DNA from: Actibacterium mucosum KCTC 23349
GTDB lineage: Bacteria; Pseudomonadota; Alphaproteobacteria; Rhodobacterales; Rhodobacteraceae
Assembly: GCF_000647975.1 (NCBI RefSeq)
Contig: NZ_JFKE01000001.1
Location: forward strand, 248,001-312,000
Reading direction: 5' to 3'
DNA: 64,000 bases
Notes under the pieces: model-generated
What the model was told of the DNA's origin: nothing
Seen by the model: the letters and a program-made list of their open reading frames with translations, nothing else
Databases searched by the model: none
Program-made: the position numbers and the translations under genes
Shown: positions 25,930 through 34,669 of the stretch, piece by piece
Layout of the letters: each line of letters begins with the position of its first letter
Numbering within the stretch: the stretch's first letter is position 1

Positions 25930-28827
25930 ATGTTGAGGAAAAAGACCAACGGGGTTGCGCGACGCCCCCAGCGGACTGGCCTCCTGTCCGAGGTGAAAAA
26001 CGCCTCGGTTGACCGCCGCGCGTTTCTGCGCGGATCAGGTTTGGCCATTGGTGGCCTGACAGCGATTGCCGCAACGGGCGGCACGGTAACTCAGGCCAAT
26101 GCGGCCACCGCAGCCGTCGGCGCGGTAGAGCTGAAGAAATCGGTCTGCACCCACTGTTCGGTGGGTTGTACGGTCGTTGCCGAAGTTTCAGACGGTGTTT
26201 GGGTTGGGCAAGAGCCCGGCTGGGACAGCCCGTTCAACCTGGGTGCGCACTGCGCCAAGGGTGCCTCGGTACGCGAACACGCACATGGCGAACGCCGCCT
26301 GAAATACCCGATGAAGAAAGAGGGTGGCGAGTGGAAACGCATCAGCTGGGAACAGGCGATCGACGAGATCGGCGACGGCATGATGAAGATCCGCGAAGAG
26401 AGCGGCCCGGATTCGGTGTATTGGCTGGGCTCGGCCAAGCACAATAACGAACAGGCCTATCTGTTCCGCAAATTCGCGGCCTATTGGGGCACGAATAACG
26501 TGGACCATCAGGCGCGGATTTGTCACTCGACCACGGTTGCGGGTGTAGCGAACACATGGGGCTACGGCGCCATGACCAACAGCTACAACGACATCCATAA
26601 CTCGAAGGCCATCTTCATCATCGGCGGCAACCCGGCCGAGGCGCATCCGGTCAGCCTGCTGCATGTTCTGCGCGCGAAAGAGCAGAACAATGCGCCGCTG
26701 ATCGTCTGCGACCCGCGCTTTACACGCACGGCCGCGCATGCCGACGAATATGTACGTTTCCGTCCCGGCACCGACGTGGCGCTGGTTTGGGGCATTCTTT
26801 GGCACATCTTCGAAAACGGCTGGGAAGACAAAGAGTTCATTCGCACCCGTGTTTGGGGCATGGACCAAATCCGCGAGGAAGTGGCCAAGTGGACCCCCGA
26901 AGAGGTGGAACGTGTGACCGGTACGCCGGGCAGCCAGCTGAAGCGCGTGGCGCGGACGATGGCAAACAACCGTCCGGGCACCGTGATTTGGTGTATGGGT
27001 GGCACACAGCACACCAACGGCAACAACAACACCCGCGCGTACTGCGTTCTGCAGCTTGCCCTTGGCAATATGGGCACCTCGGGTGGTGGCACCAACATCT
27101 TCCGCGGCCATGACAACGTGCAAGGTGCAACGGATCTGGGCGTGCTGTCGCATACGCTGCCGGGCTATTACGGTCTGTCGGCCGGTGCTTGGGGCCATTG
27201 GGGCCGTGTCTGGGGTGAAGATGGGGAATGGCTGTCTGGTCGTTTTGCCAAGACCACCGGCGCGGATGGCAAAGAAAAGTCTTTGCAGAACCTCACCGGT
27301 ATCCCGGTCAGCCGCTGGATCGACGGTGTGCTGGAAGACCCCGACAACATGGACAATCCCGACAAGGTGCGGGCCATGGTTCTTTGGGGGCATGCGCCGA
27401 ACTCACAGACGCGTATGACCGAGATGAAGACCGCGATGGAGATGCTGGACATGCTGGTCGTGATCGACCCGTATCCCACTGTCTCGGCCGTGCTGCATGA
27501 CCGCACCGATGGTGTCTATCTGCTGCCCGCGGCTACGCAGTTCGAAACACGTGGCTCGGTCACGGCATCGAACCGGTCCATCCAGTGGCGTGAGAAGGTT
27601 GTGGATCCTCTGTTCGAATCCAAGACCGATCACGAGATCATTGGTCTGTTCTCGCAGAAATTTGGCTTCCACGACCGCATCTTCCGCAACATCGCGTTGG
27701 AAGATGACGGCATAACGCCAGACATGGAAGACACCCTGCGCGAGATCAACCGCGGCATGTGGACCATTGGCTATACCGGCCAGTCGCCGGAACGGCTGAA
27801 ACTGCATATGGAGAACCAGCATACCTTTGATCGCACAACGCTTCAGGCCATTGGTGGCCCGGCTGATGGTGATTATTATGGTCTGCCATGGCCCAGCTGG
27901 GGCACGGCAGAGATGGGGCATCCGGGCACGCCGAACCTCTATGACATGTCCAAACCGGTGGCCGAAGGCGGCCTGACATTCCGCGCCCGTTTCGGTGTGG
28001 AACGGGATGGCGACAACCTGTTGGCGGATGGTGTCTATAGCGTTGGGTCGGAAATTCAGGATGGCTATCCCGAGTTCACGATGCAGATGCTGATGGATCT
28101 GGGATGGGATGGTGACCTGACAGCCGAGGAACGTGCGGCCATCGATGCGGTTGCCGGGCCCAAAACCAACTGGAAAACCGACCTTTCGGGCGGCATCCAG
28201 CGGGTTGCGATTGCCCATGGCTGTGCACCCTTTGGCAACGCCAAGGCCCGCGCAGTAGTGTGGACATTCCCGGACCCCGTCCCACTGCACCGCGAGCCGC
28301 TGTATACACCGCGTCGCGATCTTGTTGCGGATTACCCGACATACGAGGACAGGAAGTTCTATCGCCTACCAACGATGTACGCGTCGATCCAGAAACAGGA
28401 TTTCTCGAAAGACTATCCGATGATCCTGACCTCGGGGCGTCTGGTGGAATACGAGGGCGGCGGCGACGAGACACGGTCAAACCCGTGGCTTGCCGAGTTG
28501 CAGCAGGACATGTTCGTCGAGATCAACCCGAGGGACGCCAACAATCTGGGTGTGCGCGATGGTGCGCAGGTCTGGGTTGAAGGTGCCGAGGGGGCCAAGG
28601 TCAAGGTGATGGCAATGGTAACCGAACGGGTGGGTGAAGGCGTGGCCTTTATGCCCTTCCACTTCGGCGGGCATTTCCAGGGTGACGATTTGCGCAGCAA
28701 ATACCCCGACGGGGCAGACCCGTATGTGCTGGGCGAAAGCTCTAACACCGCCCAGACCTATGGCTATGACAGCGTGACCCAGATGCAGGAGACCAAGTGT
28801 ACTCTCTGCAAGATCATGCCAGCGTAA
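25930..28827 (+). CDS. fdhA: Periplasmic formate dehydrogenase alpha (catalytic) subunit
   Basis: This 965-residue molybdopterin oxidoreductase has a Tat signal (SVDRRAFLRGSGLAIGGLTA) and a [4Fe-4S] site beginning CTHCSVGC (Cys73, 76, 80, with a fourth in GAHCAKG). The metal ligand is Cys198 in RICHSTTV, followed by the expected histidine, so it is a cysteine and not a selenocysteine enzyme. The C-terminal MopB domain holds LTSGRLVEYEGGGDETRSNP. It oxidises formate to CO2 in the periplasm and passes electrons to the beta subunit. W or Mo is bound by two pterins. The nearby tungstate importer makes W plausible. Confidence 0.96.
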   Translation: MLRKKTNGVARRPQRTGLLSEVKNASVDRRAFLRGSGLAIGGLTAIAATGGTVTQANAATAAVGAVELKKSVCTHCSVGCTVVAEVSDGVWVGQEPGWDSPFNLGAHCAKGASVREHAHGERRLKYPMKKEGGEWKRISWEQAIDEIGDGMMKIREESGPDSVYWLGSAKHNNEQAYLFRKFAAYWGTNNVDHQARICHSTTVAGVANTWGYGAMTNSYNDIHNSKAIFIIGGNPAEAHPVSLLHVLRAKEQNNAPLIVCDPRFTRTAAHADEYVRFRPGTDVALVWGILWHIFENGWEDKEFIRTRVWGMDQIREEVAKWTPEEVERVTGTPGSQLKRVARTMANNRPGTVIWCMGGTQHTNGNNNTRAYCVLQLALGNMGTSGGGTNIFRGHDNVQGATDLGVLSHTLPGYYGLSAGAWGHWGRVWGEDGEWLSGRFAKTTGADGKEKSLQNLTGIPVSRWIDGVLEDPDNMDNPDKVRAMVLWGHAPNSQTRMTEMKTAMEMLDMLVVIDPYPTVSAVLHDRTDGVYLLPAATQFETRGSVTASNRSIQWREKVVDPLFESKTDHEIIGLFSQKFGFHDRIFRNIALEDDGITPDMEDTLREINRGMWTIGYTGQSPERLKLHMENQHTFDRTTLQAIGGPADGDYYGLPWPSWGTAEMGHPGTPNLYDMSKPVAEGGLTFRARFGVERDGDNLLADGVYSVGSEIQDGYPEFTMQMLMDLGWDGDLTAEERAAIDAVAGPKTNWKTDLSGGIQRVAIAHGCAPFGNAKARAVVWTFPDPVPLHREPLYTPRRDLVADYPTYEDRKFYRLPTMYASIQKQDFSKDYPMILTSGRLVEYEGGGDETRSNPWLAELQQDMFVEINPRDANNLGVRDGAQVWVEGAEGAKVKVMAMVTERVGEGVAFMPFHFGGHFQGDDLRSKYPDGADPYVLGESSNTAQTYGYDSVTQMQETKCTLCKIMPA

Positions 28828-28839
28828 GGAGAGAGAAGA

Positions 28840-29433
28840 ATGGCAAGAGCTAAGTTTCTTTGTGACGCCGAACGCTGCATCGAATGCAACGCGTGTGTCA
28901 CCGCCTGTAAGAACGAGCACGAGGTGCCGTGGGGGATCAACCGCCGACGTGTGGTCACGATCCAGGACGGTAAACCTGGTGAGCGTTCGATCTCGGTGGC
29001 GTGCATGCATTGCTCGGATGCGCCTTGCATGGCGGTGTGCCCGGTCGACTGCTTCTATCAGAACGAAGAAGGCGTCGTCCTGCACTCCAAAGACCTGTGC
29101 ATTGGTTGCGGCTATTGCTTTTACGCGTGCCCCTTCGGCGCGCCGCAATATCCGCAGGCGGGCAACTTCGGTTCACGCGGCAAGATGGACAAATGTACCT
29201 TCTGTGCTGGCGGCCCCGAGGAAAACCACTCTACCGCCGAGTTCGCCAAATACGGACGCAACCGGATCGCCGAGGGCAAACTGCCCATCTGCGCCGAGAT
29301 GTGTTCGACAAAGGCGTTGCTTGCCGGGGACGGTGACGTTGTATCCGCGATCTATCGCGAACGCGTCGTGGCCCGCGGCTTTGGCACGGGCGCGTGGGGT
29401 TGGGGCACCGCCTACGACCAGAAGGACGGCTGA
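28840..29433 (+). CDS. fdhB: Formate dehydrogenase beta subunit (four-cluster ferredoxin)
   Basis: This 197-residue protein has four [4Fe-4S] motifs: [38 protein letters not shown] and a final group built from CTFC and CAEMC. It begins 12 bp after the alpha gene with a GGAGAGAGAAGA ribosome site. It transfers electrons from the alpha subunit to the membrane cytochrome b subunit. It has no membrane helix or Tat signal of its own, so it is probably exported together with alpha. It ends 17 bp before a strong terminator that separates it from the gamma gene. Confidence 0.95.
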   Translation: MARAKFLCDAERCIECNACVTACKNEHEVPWGINRRRVVTIQDGKPGERSISVACMHCSDAPCMAVCPVDCFYQNEEGVVLHSKDLCIGCGYCFYACPFGAPQYPQAGNFGSRGKMDKCTFCAGGPEENHSTAEFAKYGRNRIAEGKLPICAEMCSTKALLAGDGDVVSAIYRERVVARGFGTGAWGWGTAYDQKDG

Positions 29434-29450
29434 CCCATCGCCCGAAAACA

Positions 29451-29479
29451 AAGAGACCCCGGTTTTGCCGGGGTCTCTT
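29451..29479 (+). terminator. Strong hairpin after fdhAB
   Basis: AAGAGACCCCGG (29451-29462) and CCGGGGTCTCTT (29468-29479) pair perfectly over 12 bp around a TTTTG loop. The T-tail is weak on the plus strand. On the minus strand the hairpin lies after the lysine-rich peptide gene, so it may serve both. Confidence 0.75.
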
Positions 29480-29508
29480 CAGGGCATGTCTTGGTCGAAA
29501 CCGAAGCC

Positions 29509-29607
29509 TTACAGAGCTTTCTTCAGAGCTTTTTTGGCTTTCTTCAGCTGGGTCGAGCGTTTCTTGACGTCTTTTTTCAGCGACTTGATTTTCGATTTCT
29601 TAGCCAT
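29509..29607 (-). CDS. Lysine-rich 32-residue peptide
   Basis: The ATG at 29605-29607 is preceded by a good AAGGAAGG ribosome site and followed by 31 codons to TAA. The peptide opens MAKKSKIKSLKKDVKK and ends KKAKKALKKAL. It is about 47 percent lysine, has no acidic residue except one Asp, and shows heptad-like spacing expected to form an amphipathic helix that could bind nucleic acid or membranes. It lies antisense within the fdhB-gamma gap, downstream facing the fdhAB terminator. Codons are normal for this genome (AAG/AAA mix, CTG for Leu). Function unknown; histone-H1-tail-like composition is the only resemblance. Confidence 0.68.
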   Translation of the reverse strand: MAKKSKIKSLKKDVKKRSTQLKKAKKALKKAL

Positions 29608-29745
29608 GATAGCGTGTCCTTCCTTAGTTAGTGATAGCTAGAGTGCATCACCTAGCTGTACTGTGTATATACATAATTTCTGTTGCGCAAGTCTCGTGTG
29701 ACGATTTTGTAACAACAACCGCAACCTGAACGGCAGGACCGGCCC
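29608..29745. promoter_or_regulatory. Divergent control region with palindrome TGTATATACA (29664-29673)
   Basis: These 138 bp separate the lysine-rich peptide gene (minus) from the cytochrome b gene (plus). The region is AT-rich, contains a perfect 10-bp palindrome at 29664-29673, and must hold promoters for both. It implies that the gamma subunit can be expressed apart from fdhAB. Confidence 0.4.
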
Positions 29746-30927
29746 ATGATCCGCACCATTCTCACCCTCATTTTGTGTTGCTTTGCCACCCTTGCGTCCG
29801 CGCAAGAGGTTGACCGCTCGGCCACGGGCGGTGCGCAAACGCTCGAAGATATCATGGCTCGTCAGCGCGGCGAGGTGATTGATGATCGTTTTCGGTCCGA
29901 AGACATTGGCGGCAACGCCCTGAGCGCGCCGGGGCTTGGCCCTCTTGGGGGCGCATCCGACCCCGAATTGTGGCGCGCCTTGCGGTACAACAAGGCCGAT
30001 ATCTCGGTCAGCAGCGGCAACGATGTCGCCAAGGTTTTGGTACAGGATGGTGGCATGGCCTGGTACCAGTTCCGCCAGGGACCGCTGGCGACGTATGGGG
30101 GCTGGCTGCTGTTGGGCACAATTGGCGCGCTTGTCCTGTTCTACCTGCTGCGGGGCCGTATTCGAATGGACGAGGCTTCAACGGGACGTACTGTCCTGCG
30201 CTTTGCGGCAATTGAACGGTTTGCCCATTGGCTGATGGCAGGCAGTTTCGTCCTGCTTGGGCTGACCGGGCTGCTTGTCCTGTTCGGACGGATGTTCATC
30301 GCGCCCCTGGTGGGCAAAGAGCTGAACGCGACCCTGCTTGTTGTGTCAAAGGTGATCCACAACAACGTTGCATGGGCCTTTATGTTGGGCCTGTTGATGA
30401 CCTTCGTCATGTGGGTCCGCCACAACATTCCGAACCGCACCGATCTGGTCTGGTTCGCGCAATTCGGGGGGATCATTGGCAAAAAGCACCCGCCGGCGAA
30501 AAAATTCAATGGCGGGCAAAAGATCATCTTCTGGTCGGTCATCCTGTTGGGCGGGTCGATCTCGATCTCGGGGCTGTCGCTTCTGTTCCCGTTCGAAATG
30601 CCGCTGTTTGCCAAGACTTTTGCTGTGCTGAACGACCTTGGCATTCCCGGCTGGTTCGGAATGGAGGCCTTGCCCACCGTTCTTGCCCCGCAAGAGGAAA
30701 TGCAATTGGCGCAGCTCTGGCATGCCATCGTCGCCTTTGTTTTGATGGCGATCATCATTGCACATATCTATATCGGCTCGGTCGGAATGGAGGGTGCATT
30801 TGACGCCATGGGCACCGGCGAAGTCGACGAGGCCTGGGCGCATCAACACCACTCGATCTGGCTGGACGAGGTGAAGGCCAAAGAGAGCGCGGCTCCCACC
30901 GGTGCCGCCGAGCACCCCGCCGAATAG
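29746..30927 (+). CDS. fdhC: Formate dehydrogenase gamma subunit (membrane cytochrome b)
   Basis: This 393-residue protein has a cleavable signal (MIRTILTLILCCFATLASAQ), then a periplasmic N-terminal region of about 90 residues, and five hydrophobic segments. Four belong to the cytochrome b561/FdnI-type domain, with heme histidines expected in ERFAHWLMAG, KVIHNN, and LWHAIVAF/IIAHIYIG. It anchors the enzyme and passes electrons to quinone or, given the next gene, possibly to a cytochrome c. It starts a new unit after the fdhAB terminator and is followed 4 bp later by the WD40-cytochrome. Confidence 0.93.
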   Translation: MIRTILTLILCCFATLASAQEVDRSATGGAQTLEDIMARQRGEVIDDRFRSEDIGGNALSAPGLGPLGGASDPELWRALRYNKADISVSSGNDVAKVLVQDGGMAWYQFRQGPLATYGGWLLLGTIGALVLFYLLRGRIRMDEASTGRTVLRFAAIERFAHWLMAGSFVLLGLTGLLVLFGRMFIAPLVGKELNATLLVVSKVIHNNVAWAFMLGLLMTFVMWVRHNIPNRTDLVWFAQFGGIIGKKHPPAKKFNGGQKIIFWSVILLGGSISISGLSLLFPFEMPLFAKTFAVLNDLGIPGWFGMEALPTVLAPQEEMQLAQLWHAIVAFVLMAIIIAHIYIGSVGMEGAFDAMGTGEVDEAWAHQHHSIWLDEVKAKESAAPTGAAEHPAE

Positions 30928-30931
30928 AGTA

Positions 30932-32203
30932 ATGCGGATGGCACTGGCGATCTTCGCGCTGCTGGCTGATCCGGTTCACGCGCAAGAGTTTACCTCGCTC
31001 AAGGGGCACGGAGGTCCGATCATGGACATCGCCGTGTCGACCGCTGGACAGGTAGCGACCGCCAGTTTCGACAACTCCGTGGGCCTTTGGACCGGACGCG
31101 ATCCGAAATGGCTGGAAGGGCACGACGCCGCGGTGAACGTCGTGACTTTGGCCGCGGGCGTGCCCGTGACGGGCGGTGACGACTTCACCGTGCGCCTTTG
31201 GGGCGATGCACCGCGCGTTCTGGGCCGTCACAAAGGCAAAGTCACAACATTGGCCGTTTCGCCCGATGGCAGCTTTGTCCTTAGCGGCAGTTGGGACGGT
31301 ACAATTATGCAATGGCCTGTGAACGATGGCCCGGGTCGACTATTTGCCAATCCCGGTTCTGGGGTGAATGACATCGCAATTGCCCCGGACGGTTCTGTTT
31401 TTGCGGGCACCTCGGATGGTGCGCTGTTGCGCTTTGAGGCCCCGGGGACCACGCCGCAACGTGTGGTGAACCACGGGTTTGGCGTGAACCAGGTCGTCAC
31501 GGGCCCCGGCTGGGTGGCCTACGGCGCCGTGGATGGTGGTACGCGCGTGGTGGTGGCGGATACCGGCGCGCCCCTGGCTGATTTTACGCTGGACCGTCGC
31601 CCGATTCTATCCATGGCCCACCACGCGGAAACCGGACAGCTGGCCGTGGGTGACGGGCAGGGCTACATCATGATTGTCGACACCGATACATGGCGCATCG
31701 CGCGTGATTTTCGCGCCACACGCAACGGGCCGGTCTGGGCGCTGGCTTATTCGCCCGACGGCGCGGTGATCTATGCCGGGGGGTTGGATGATGTCGCCTA
31801 TGCCTGGCCGGTGGCCTTGCTGGACGAATTCGACCCGGCCATCGATGGCGAACGTTCTTTCCTACGCGATGCTGAGACCATGCCAAATGGCGAACGGCAG
31901 TTCATGCGCAAATGTTCGATCTGTCACAGCCTTGATGCCGGCCCCTCACGCAAGGCCGGCCCAACTTTGCACGGTCTTTTTGGCCGCCGCGCCGGCACGG
32001 TCGACGGATACCCGTATTCGCCGATCCTCGAGGGCTCTGCCATCATCTGGGGGGCCGAGACTGTTGATGCCCTCTTTGATATTGGCCCCGATCACTACAT
32101 TCCCGGCTCAAAAATGCCGATGCAGGTGATCGCTGGCACCGATGACCGGGCTGACCTGATCGATTTCCTGAAAACCGCAACCACAAAGGAGAAACCGGAA
32201 TGA
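30932..32203 (+). CDS. Exported WD40 beta-propeller fused to a cytochrome c domain
   Basis: This 423-residue protein has a short signal peptide (MALAIFALLADPVHAQ), seven WD40-like blades to about residue 300 (for example KVTTLAVSPDGSFVLSGSWD and ALAYSPDGAVIYAGGLDD), then a class I cytochrome c domain with heme site CSICHS and a GSKMPM methionine-ligand segment. The cytochrome part resembles mitochondrial-type c2 (PTLHGLFGRRAG). It follows the formate dehydrogenase gamma gene and overlaps a tiny membrane-peptide gene. A periplasmic electron acceptor docking on the dehydrogenase through its propeller is a sensible inference. Confidence 0.9.
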   Translation: MRMALAIFALLADPVHAQEFTSLKGHGGPIMDIAVSTAGQVATASFDNSVGLWTGRDPKWLEGHDAAVNVVTLAAGVPVTGGDDFTVRLWGDAPRVLGRHKGKVTTLAVSPDGSFVLSGSWDGTIMQWPVNDGPGRLFANPGSGVNDIAIAPDGSVFAGTSDGALLRFEAPGTTPQRVVNHGFGVNQVVTGPGWVAYGAVDGGTRVVVADTGAPLADFTLDRRPILSMAHHAETGQLAVGDGQGYIMIVDTDTWRIARDFRATRNGPVWALAYSPDGAVIYAGGLDDVAYAWPVALLDEFDPAIDGERSFLRDAETMPNGERQFMRKCSICHSLDAGPSRKAGPTLHGLFGRRAGTVDGYPYSPILEGSAIIWGAETVDALFDIGPDHYIPGSKMPMQVIAGTDDRADLIDFLKTATTKEKPE

Positions 32204-32325
32204 AAGCTATGTATACCGGCTTCGCCGCCATCGTCCTTATCGCCGTCGCCGCGTCTTTTGGCCTGCAGCAAATTGGCTATGCGACCGACGAACGACAATC
32301 TGGCGCGGCAGTCCGGCTGAAATGA
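32200..32325 (+). CDS. 41-residue single-helix membrane peptide
   Basis: The ATG at 32200-32202 overlaps the TGA of the WD40-cytochrome gene (ATGA), and its own TGA overlaps the ATG of the response regulator (ATGA), with AAAGGAG as its ribosome site. The product has one hydrophobic segment (GFAAIVLIAVAASFGLQQIG) and a short polar tail ending RLK. The double coupling, the ribosome site and the helix argue that it is real. It could be a small subunit or assembly factor of the formate dehydrogenase. I recognise no family. Confidence 0.75.
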   Translation: MKAMYTGFAAIVLIAVAASFGLQQIGYATDERQSGAAVRLK

Positions 32326-33716
32326 ACAGGCTGACCACCCGCCCGTTTGGGGCTATAAAGAAGTCGATGACGACAACTCAGGAAGACTATGGAAGTACCC
32401 TGTCCGAGGCGTCGATCCTTGTGATCGACGATGAACCGGGCATGCGGAACTTTCTGACCAAGATCCTGGGCCCTCGGGTCAAAAAGGTGGAACAGGCTGC
32501 TTCGCCGCAAGAGGCAACGCGCTGCCTGGACGAAGCCCATTTCGACCTGGTGATCCTTGACAACCTGATGCCAGGCGGCACCGGATTGGACTGGGTGCGC
32601 AGCCAACGCCGCCGCGGGTTCTTTGCCGATACGATCCTGATCACCGCCTATGCCGACCTTGAAACCGCTATTGCCGCGCTGCAGGCCGGGGTCAGCGACT
32701 TTGTGCTGAAACCGTTCCGCGCCAATCAAATTCTTGGCGCCGTGGCGCGTACCCTGGATCGCAAGAACCTGCATCGTGACAATGCGCTGCTGCGCCGCGA
32801 ATTGCATGCCGAAGCCGCGCGCGGCAAGCTTCTGGGCACGTCCGAAGCACTGGGATCGGTGCGCGAAATCCTTGCGCGGCTTGCCCCGTTGCCCACGCCG
32901 ATCCTTTTTACCGGCGAAAGCGGAACGGGTAAGGAACTGGCCGCGCGCCACTTGCACGGGCTTTCCGACCGGTCCGAGAAACCTTTTGTCGCCGTGAACT
33001 GCGCCGCGCTGGCCCCTGACCGCATCGCGGTGGAACTGTTTGGACGCGTGGAAGAGGATGACCGCCTGAAACCCGGCCTTCTGTTGCTGGCCGATGGCGG
33101 CACCCTGTTCCTGGACGAGATCGCTCAAATGCCCGATCAGATTCAGGCCGCCCTTTTGCGCGTGCTTGAAGACCGCAAGGTGCGGCCCGTGGGGGCGGAA
33201 CGCGAGATCCCGATGAATCTGCGGTTTCTCTTTGCCACGAATGCGGATCTGGACCAAGCCGTGGCGCAGGGGCGGTTCCGCGCCGATCTCTATCACCGCA
33301 TCAACGTGGTAAAGGTAGAGATGCCGCCACTGCACGAGCGGTCCGAGGATATCGTCGAACTCGCCGCCCACTTCATGGAACAGTTCTCGCGCAGTCTCGG
33401 CCTGCCCGCGCTTGCGCTGGACGAAGAAACGTTGCTGAAACTGCGCCGCCACAACTGGCCGGGAAATGTGCGCGAGTTGAAGAACCTGATCGAACGCTCG
33501 GTCATCGTCGGGGCTTTCCCCGACGAGTTTTCCGGCAGTGGCAAAGTGACAGGCGCGCAGGCGATCGAAAACCTCGATCTGGTTATGCAACGGCACATTC
33601 TGCATGTTCTGGACCTGTGCAATGGGAACCGGGCCGAGGCCGCGCGACGACTTGGTGTGTCACGCAAAACCATCGACCGCAAAATGGCCGCCTGGACCGT
33701 GGACGAGGCCGACTGA
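32322..33716 (+). CDS. NtrC-type response regulator lacking the GAFTGA loop
   Basis: This 464-residue protein has a receiver domain (ILVIDDEPGM, phospho-Asp in LVILDNLMPGG, Lys in DFVLKPFRA), an AAA+ domain with Walker A TGESGTGKE, Walker B GGTLFLDEI and arginine-finger region, and a Fis-type helix-turn-helix (NRAEAARRLGVSRKTIDRKM). Between ELFG (about 238-241) and ADGGTLFLDEI the GAFTGA loop that contacts sigma-54 is absent and four residues fewer are present. It may therefore act with sigma-70 or as a repressor. ATG 32322 is coupled to the gene before; ATG 32367 is possible. The histidine kinase at 42.5-44.5 kb is its likely partner. Confidence 0.93.
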   Translation: MNRLTTRPFGAIKKSMTTTQEDYGSTLSEASILVIDDEPGMRNFLTKILGPRVKKVEQAASPQEATRCLDEAHFDLVILDNLMPGGTGLDWVRSQRRRGFFADTILITAYADLETAIAALQAGVSDFVLKPFRANQILGAVARTLDRKNLHRDNALLRRELHAEAARGKLLGTSEALGSVREILARLAPLPTPILFTGESGTGKELAARHLHGLSDRSEKPFVAVNCAALAPDRIAVELFGRVEEDDRLKPGLLLLADGGTLFLDEIAQMPDQIQAALLRVLEDRKVRPVGAEREIPMNLRFLFATNADLDQAVAQGRFRADLYHRINVVKVEMPPLHERSEDIVELAAHFMEQFSRSLGLPALALDEETLLKLRRHNWPGNVRELKNLIERSVIVGAFPDEFSGSGKVTGAQAIENLDLVMQRHILHVLDLCNGNRAEAARRLGVSRKTIDRKMAAWTVDEAD

Positions 33717-33796
33717 CACCACGCAGATCTGCTTGCACCCGCACTTCCCAGCCGACAAAATGCCCGTGGCTTAAACCCCTTAACCGGAGGCCCCCC

Positions 33797-34669
33797 TTGG
33801 ACCGGCCCACCTTCCCCCTGCTGCCCGACCCGTTGAACCCGCGCCTAACCCGTGCCGTTGAAGGTGTTGATCATTTGGGCAACGCGACCCAGATCCACGT
33901 GGTCGAGGAACGGCCGCTGACAATCTATCTGAACCGGCAGGAAGTCGTCACGGCGATGACCATTGGCGATCATCCCGAATACTTGGCGCTGGGGTTTCTG
34001 CGCAATCAAGGCATGTTGCGCGACGATGATGAGGTCACGCAGGTCGACTATGAGGACGACATCGAAACCGTGGTGGTCCGTACCACGCGCGAGACAACCT
34101 ATGAAGAAAAGGTTCAGAAAAAGACCCGCACCAGCGGCTGCGCCGTGGGCACCGTCTTTGGCGACATGATGGAGGGGATCGACGGCCTGCGCCTGCCGCA
34201 GGCGCCGCTGCGCACCAGCTGGCTTTACGCGCTGGCCCGGCAGATCAACACAACCCCCTCCCTTTATCTTGAGGCCGGTGCGATTCATGGCACGGTGCTG
34301 TGCCAAGAGGACAAGCCGCTGGTCTATATGGAGGATGTCGGCCGCCACAATGCTGTCGACAAGATTGCCGGGCTGATGTTCCTGCACGACATCCCGGCCG
34401 CCGACAAGATCCTGTACACCACCGGGCGGCTGACCTCCGAGATGGTGATCAAAACCGCACTGATGGGTATCCCGGTGCTGGCCTCGCGCTCGGGCTTTAC
34501 CGCCTGGGGGGTCGAGATTGCCCGCCAGGTTGGCCTGACCCTGATCGGCCGCCTGCGCGGTCAACGCTTTGTCTGCCTGTCGGGCGACGACCGGTTGATC
34601 CGCGACGCCGACCCGGCGGCGGTGCCGACCGAGCCAAAAAGATCTGCCCGCAAAGGGGCGCAGGAATGA
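33797..34669 (+). CDS. fdhD: Formate dehydrogenase sulfurtransferase FdhD
   Basis: This 290-residue protein has a TTG start at 33797 with GGAGG seven bases ahead; no ATG lies close to the conserved opening. Family segments are RPLTIYLNRQEVVTAMTIGD, EYLALGFLRNQGML, KTRTSGCAVGTVFGD, YMEDVGRHNAVDKIAGLMF and TTGRLTSEMVIKTALMGIP. FdhD transfers sulfur from a cysteine desulfurase to the molybdopterin cofactor of formate dehydrogenases. E. coli FdhD has a CxxC pair, but here only one cysteine is visible in the loop (SGCAVG). The next gene, mobA, overlaps by four bases, and a tusA-like gene is nearby. Confidence 0.95.
   Translation: MDRPTFPLLPDPLNPRLTRAVEGVDHLGNATQIHVVEERPLTIYLNRQEVVTAMTIGDHPEYLALGFLRNQGMLRDDDEVTQVDYEDDIETVVVRTTRETTYEEKVQKKTRTSGCAVGTVFGDMMEGIDGLRLPQAPLRTSWLYALARQINTTPSLYLEAGAIHGTVLCQEDKPLVYMEDVGRHNAVDKIAGLMFLHDIPAADKILYTTGRLTSEMVIKTALMGIPVLASRSGFTAWGVEIARQVGLTLIGRLRGQRFVCLSGDDRLIRDADPAAVPTEPKRSARKGAQE

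Noticed and set aside
25930-28827. Selenocysteine in the formate dehydrogenase alpha subunits
   Set aside because: The metal-ligand position is a cysteine codon in both enzymes (Cys198 here and Cys363 in FdsA). No in-frame TGA is needed.
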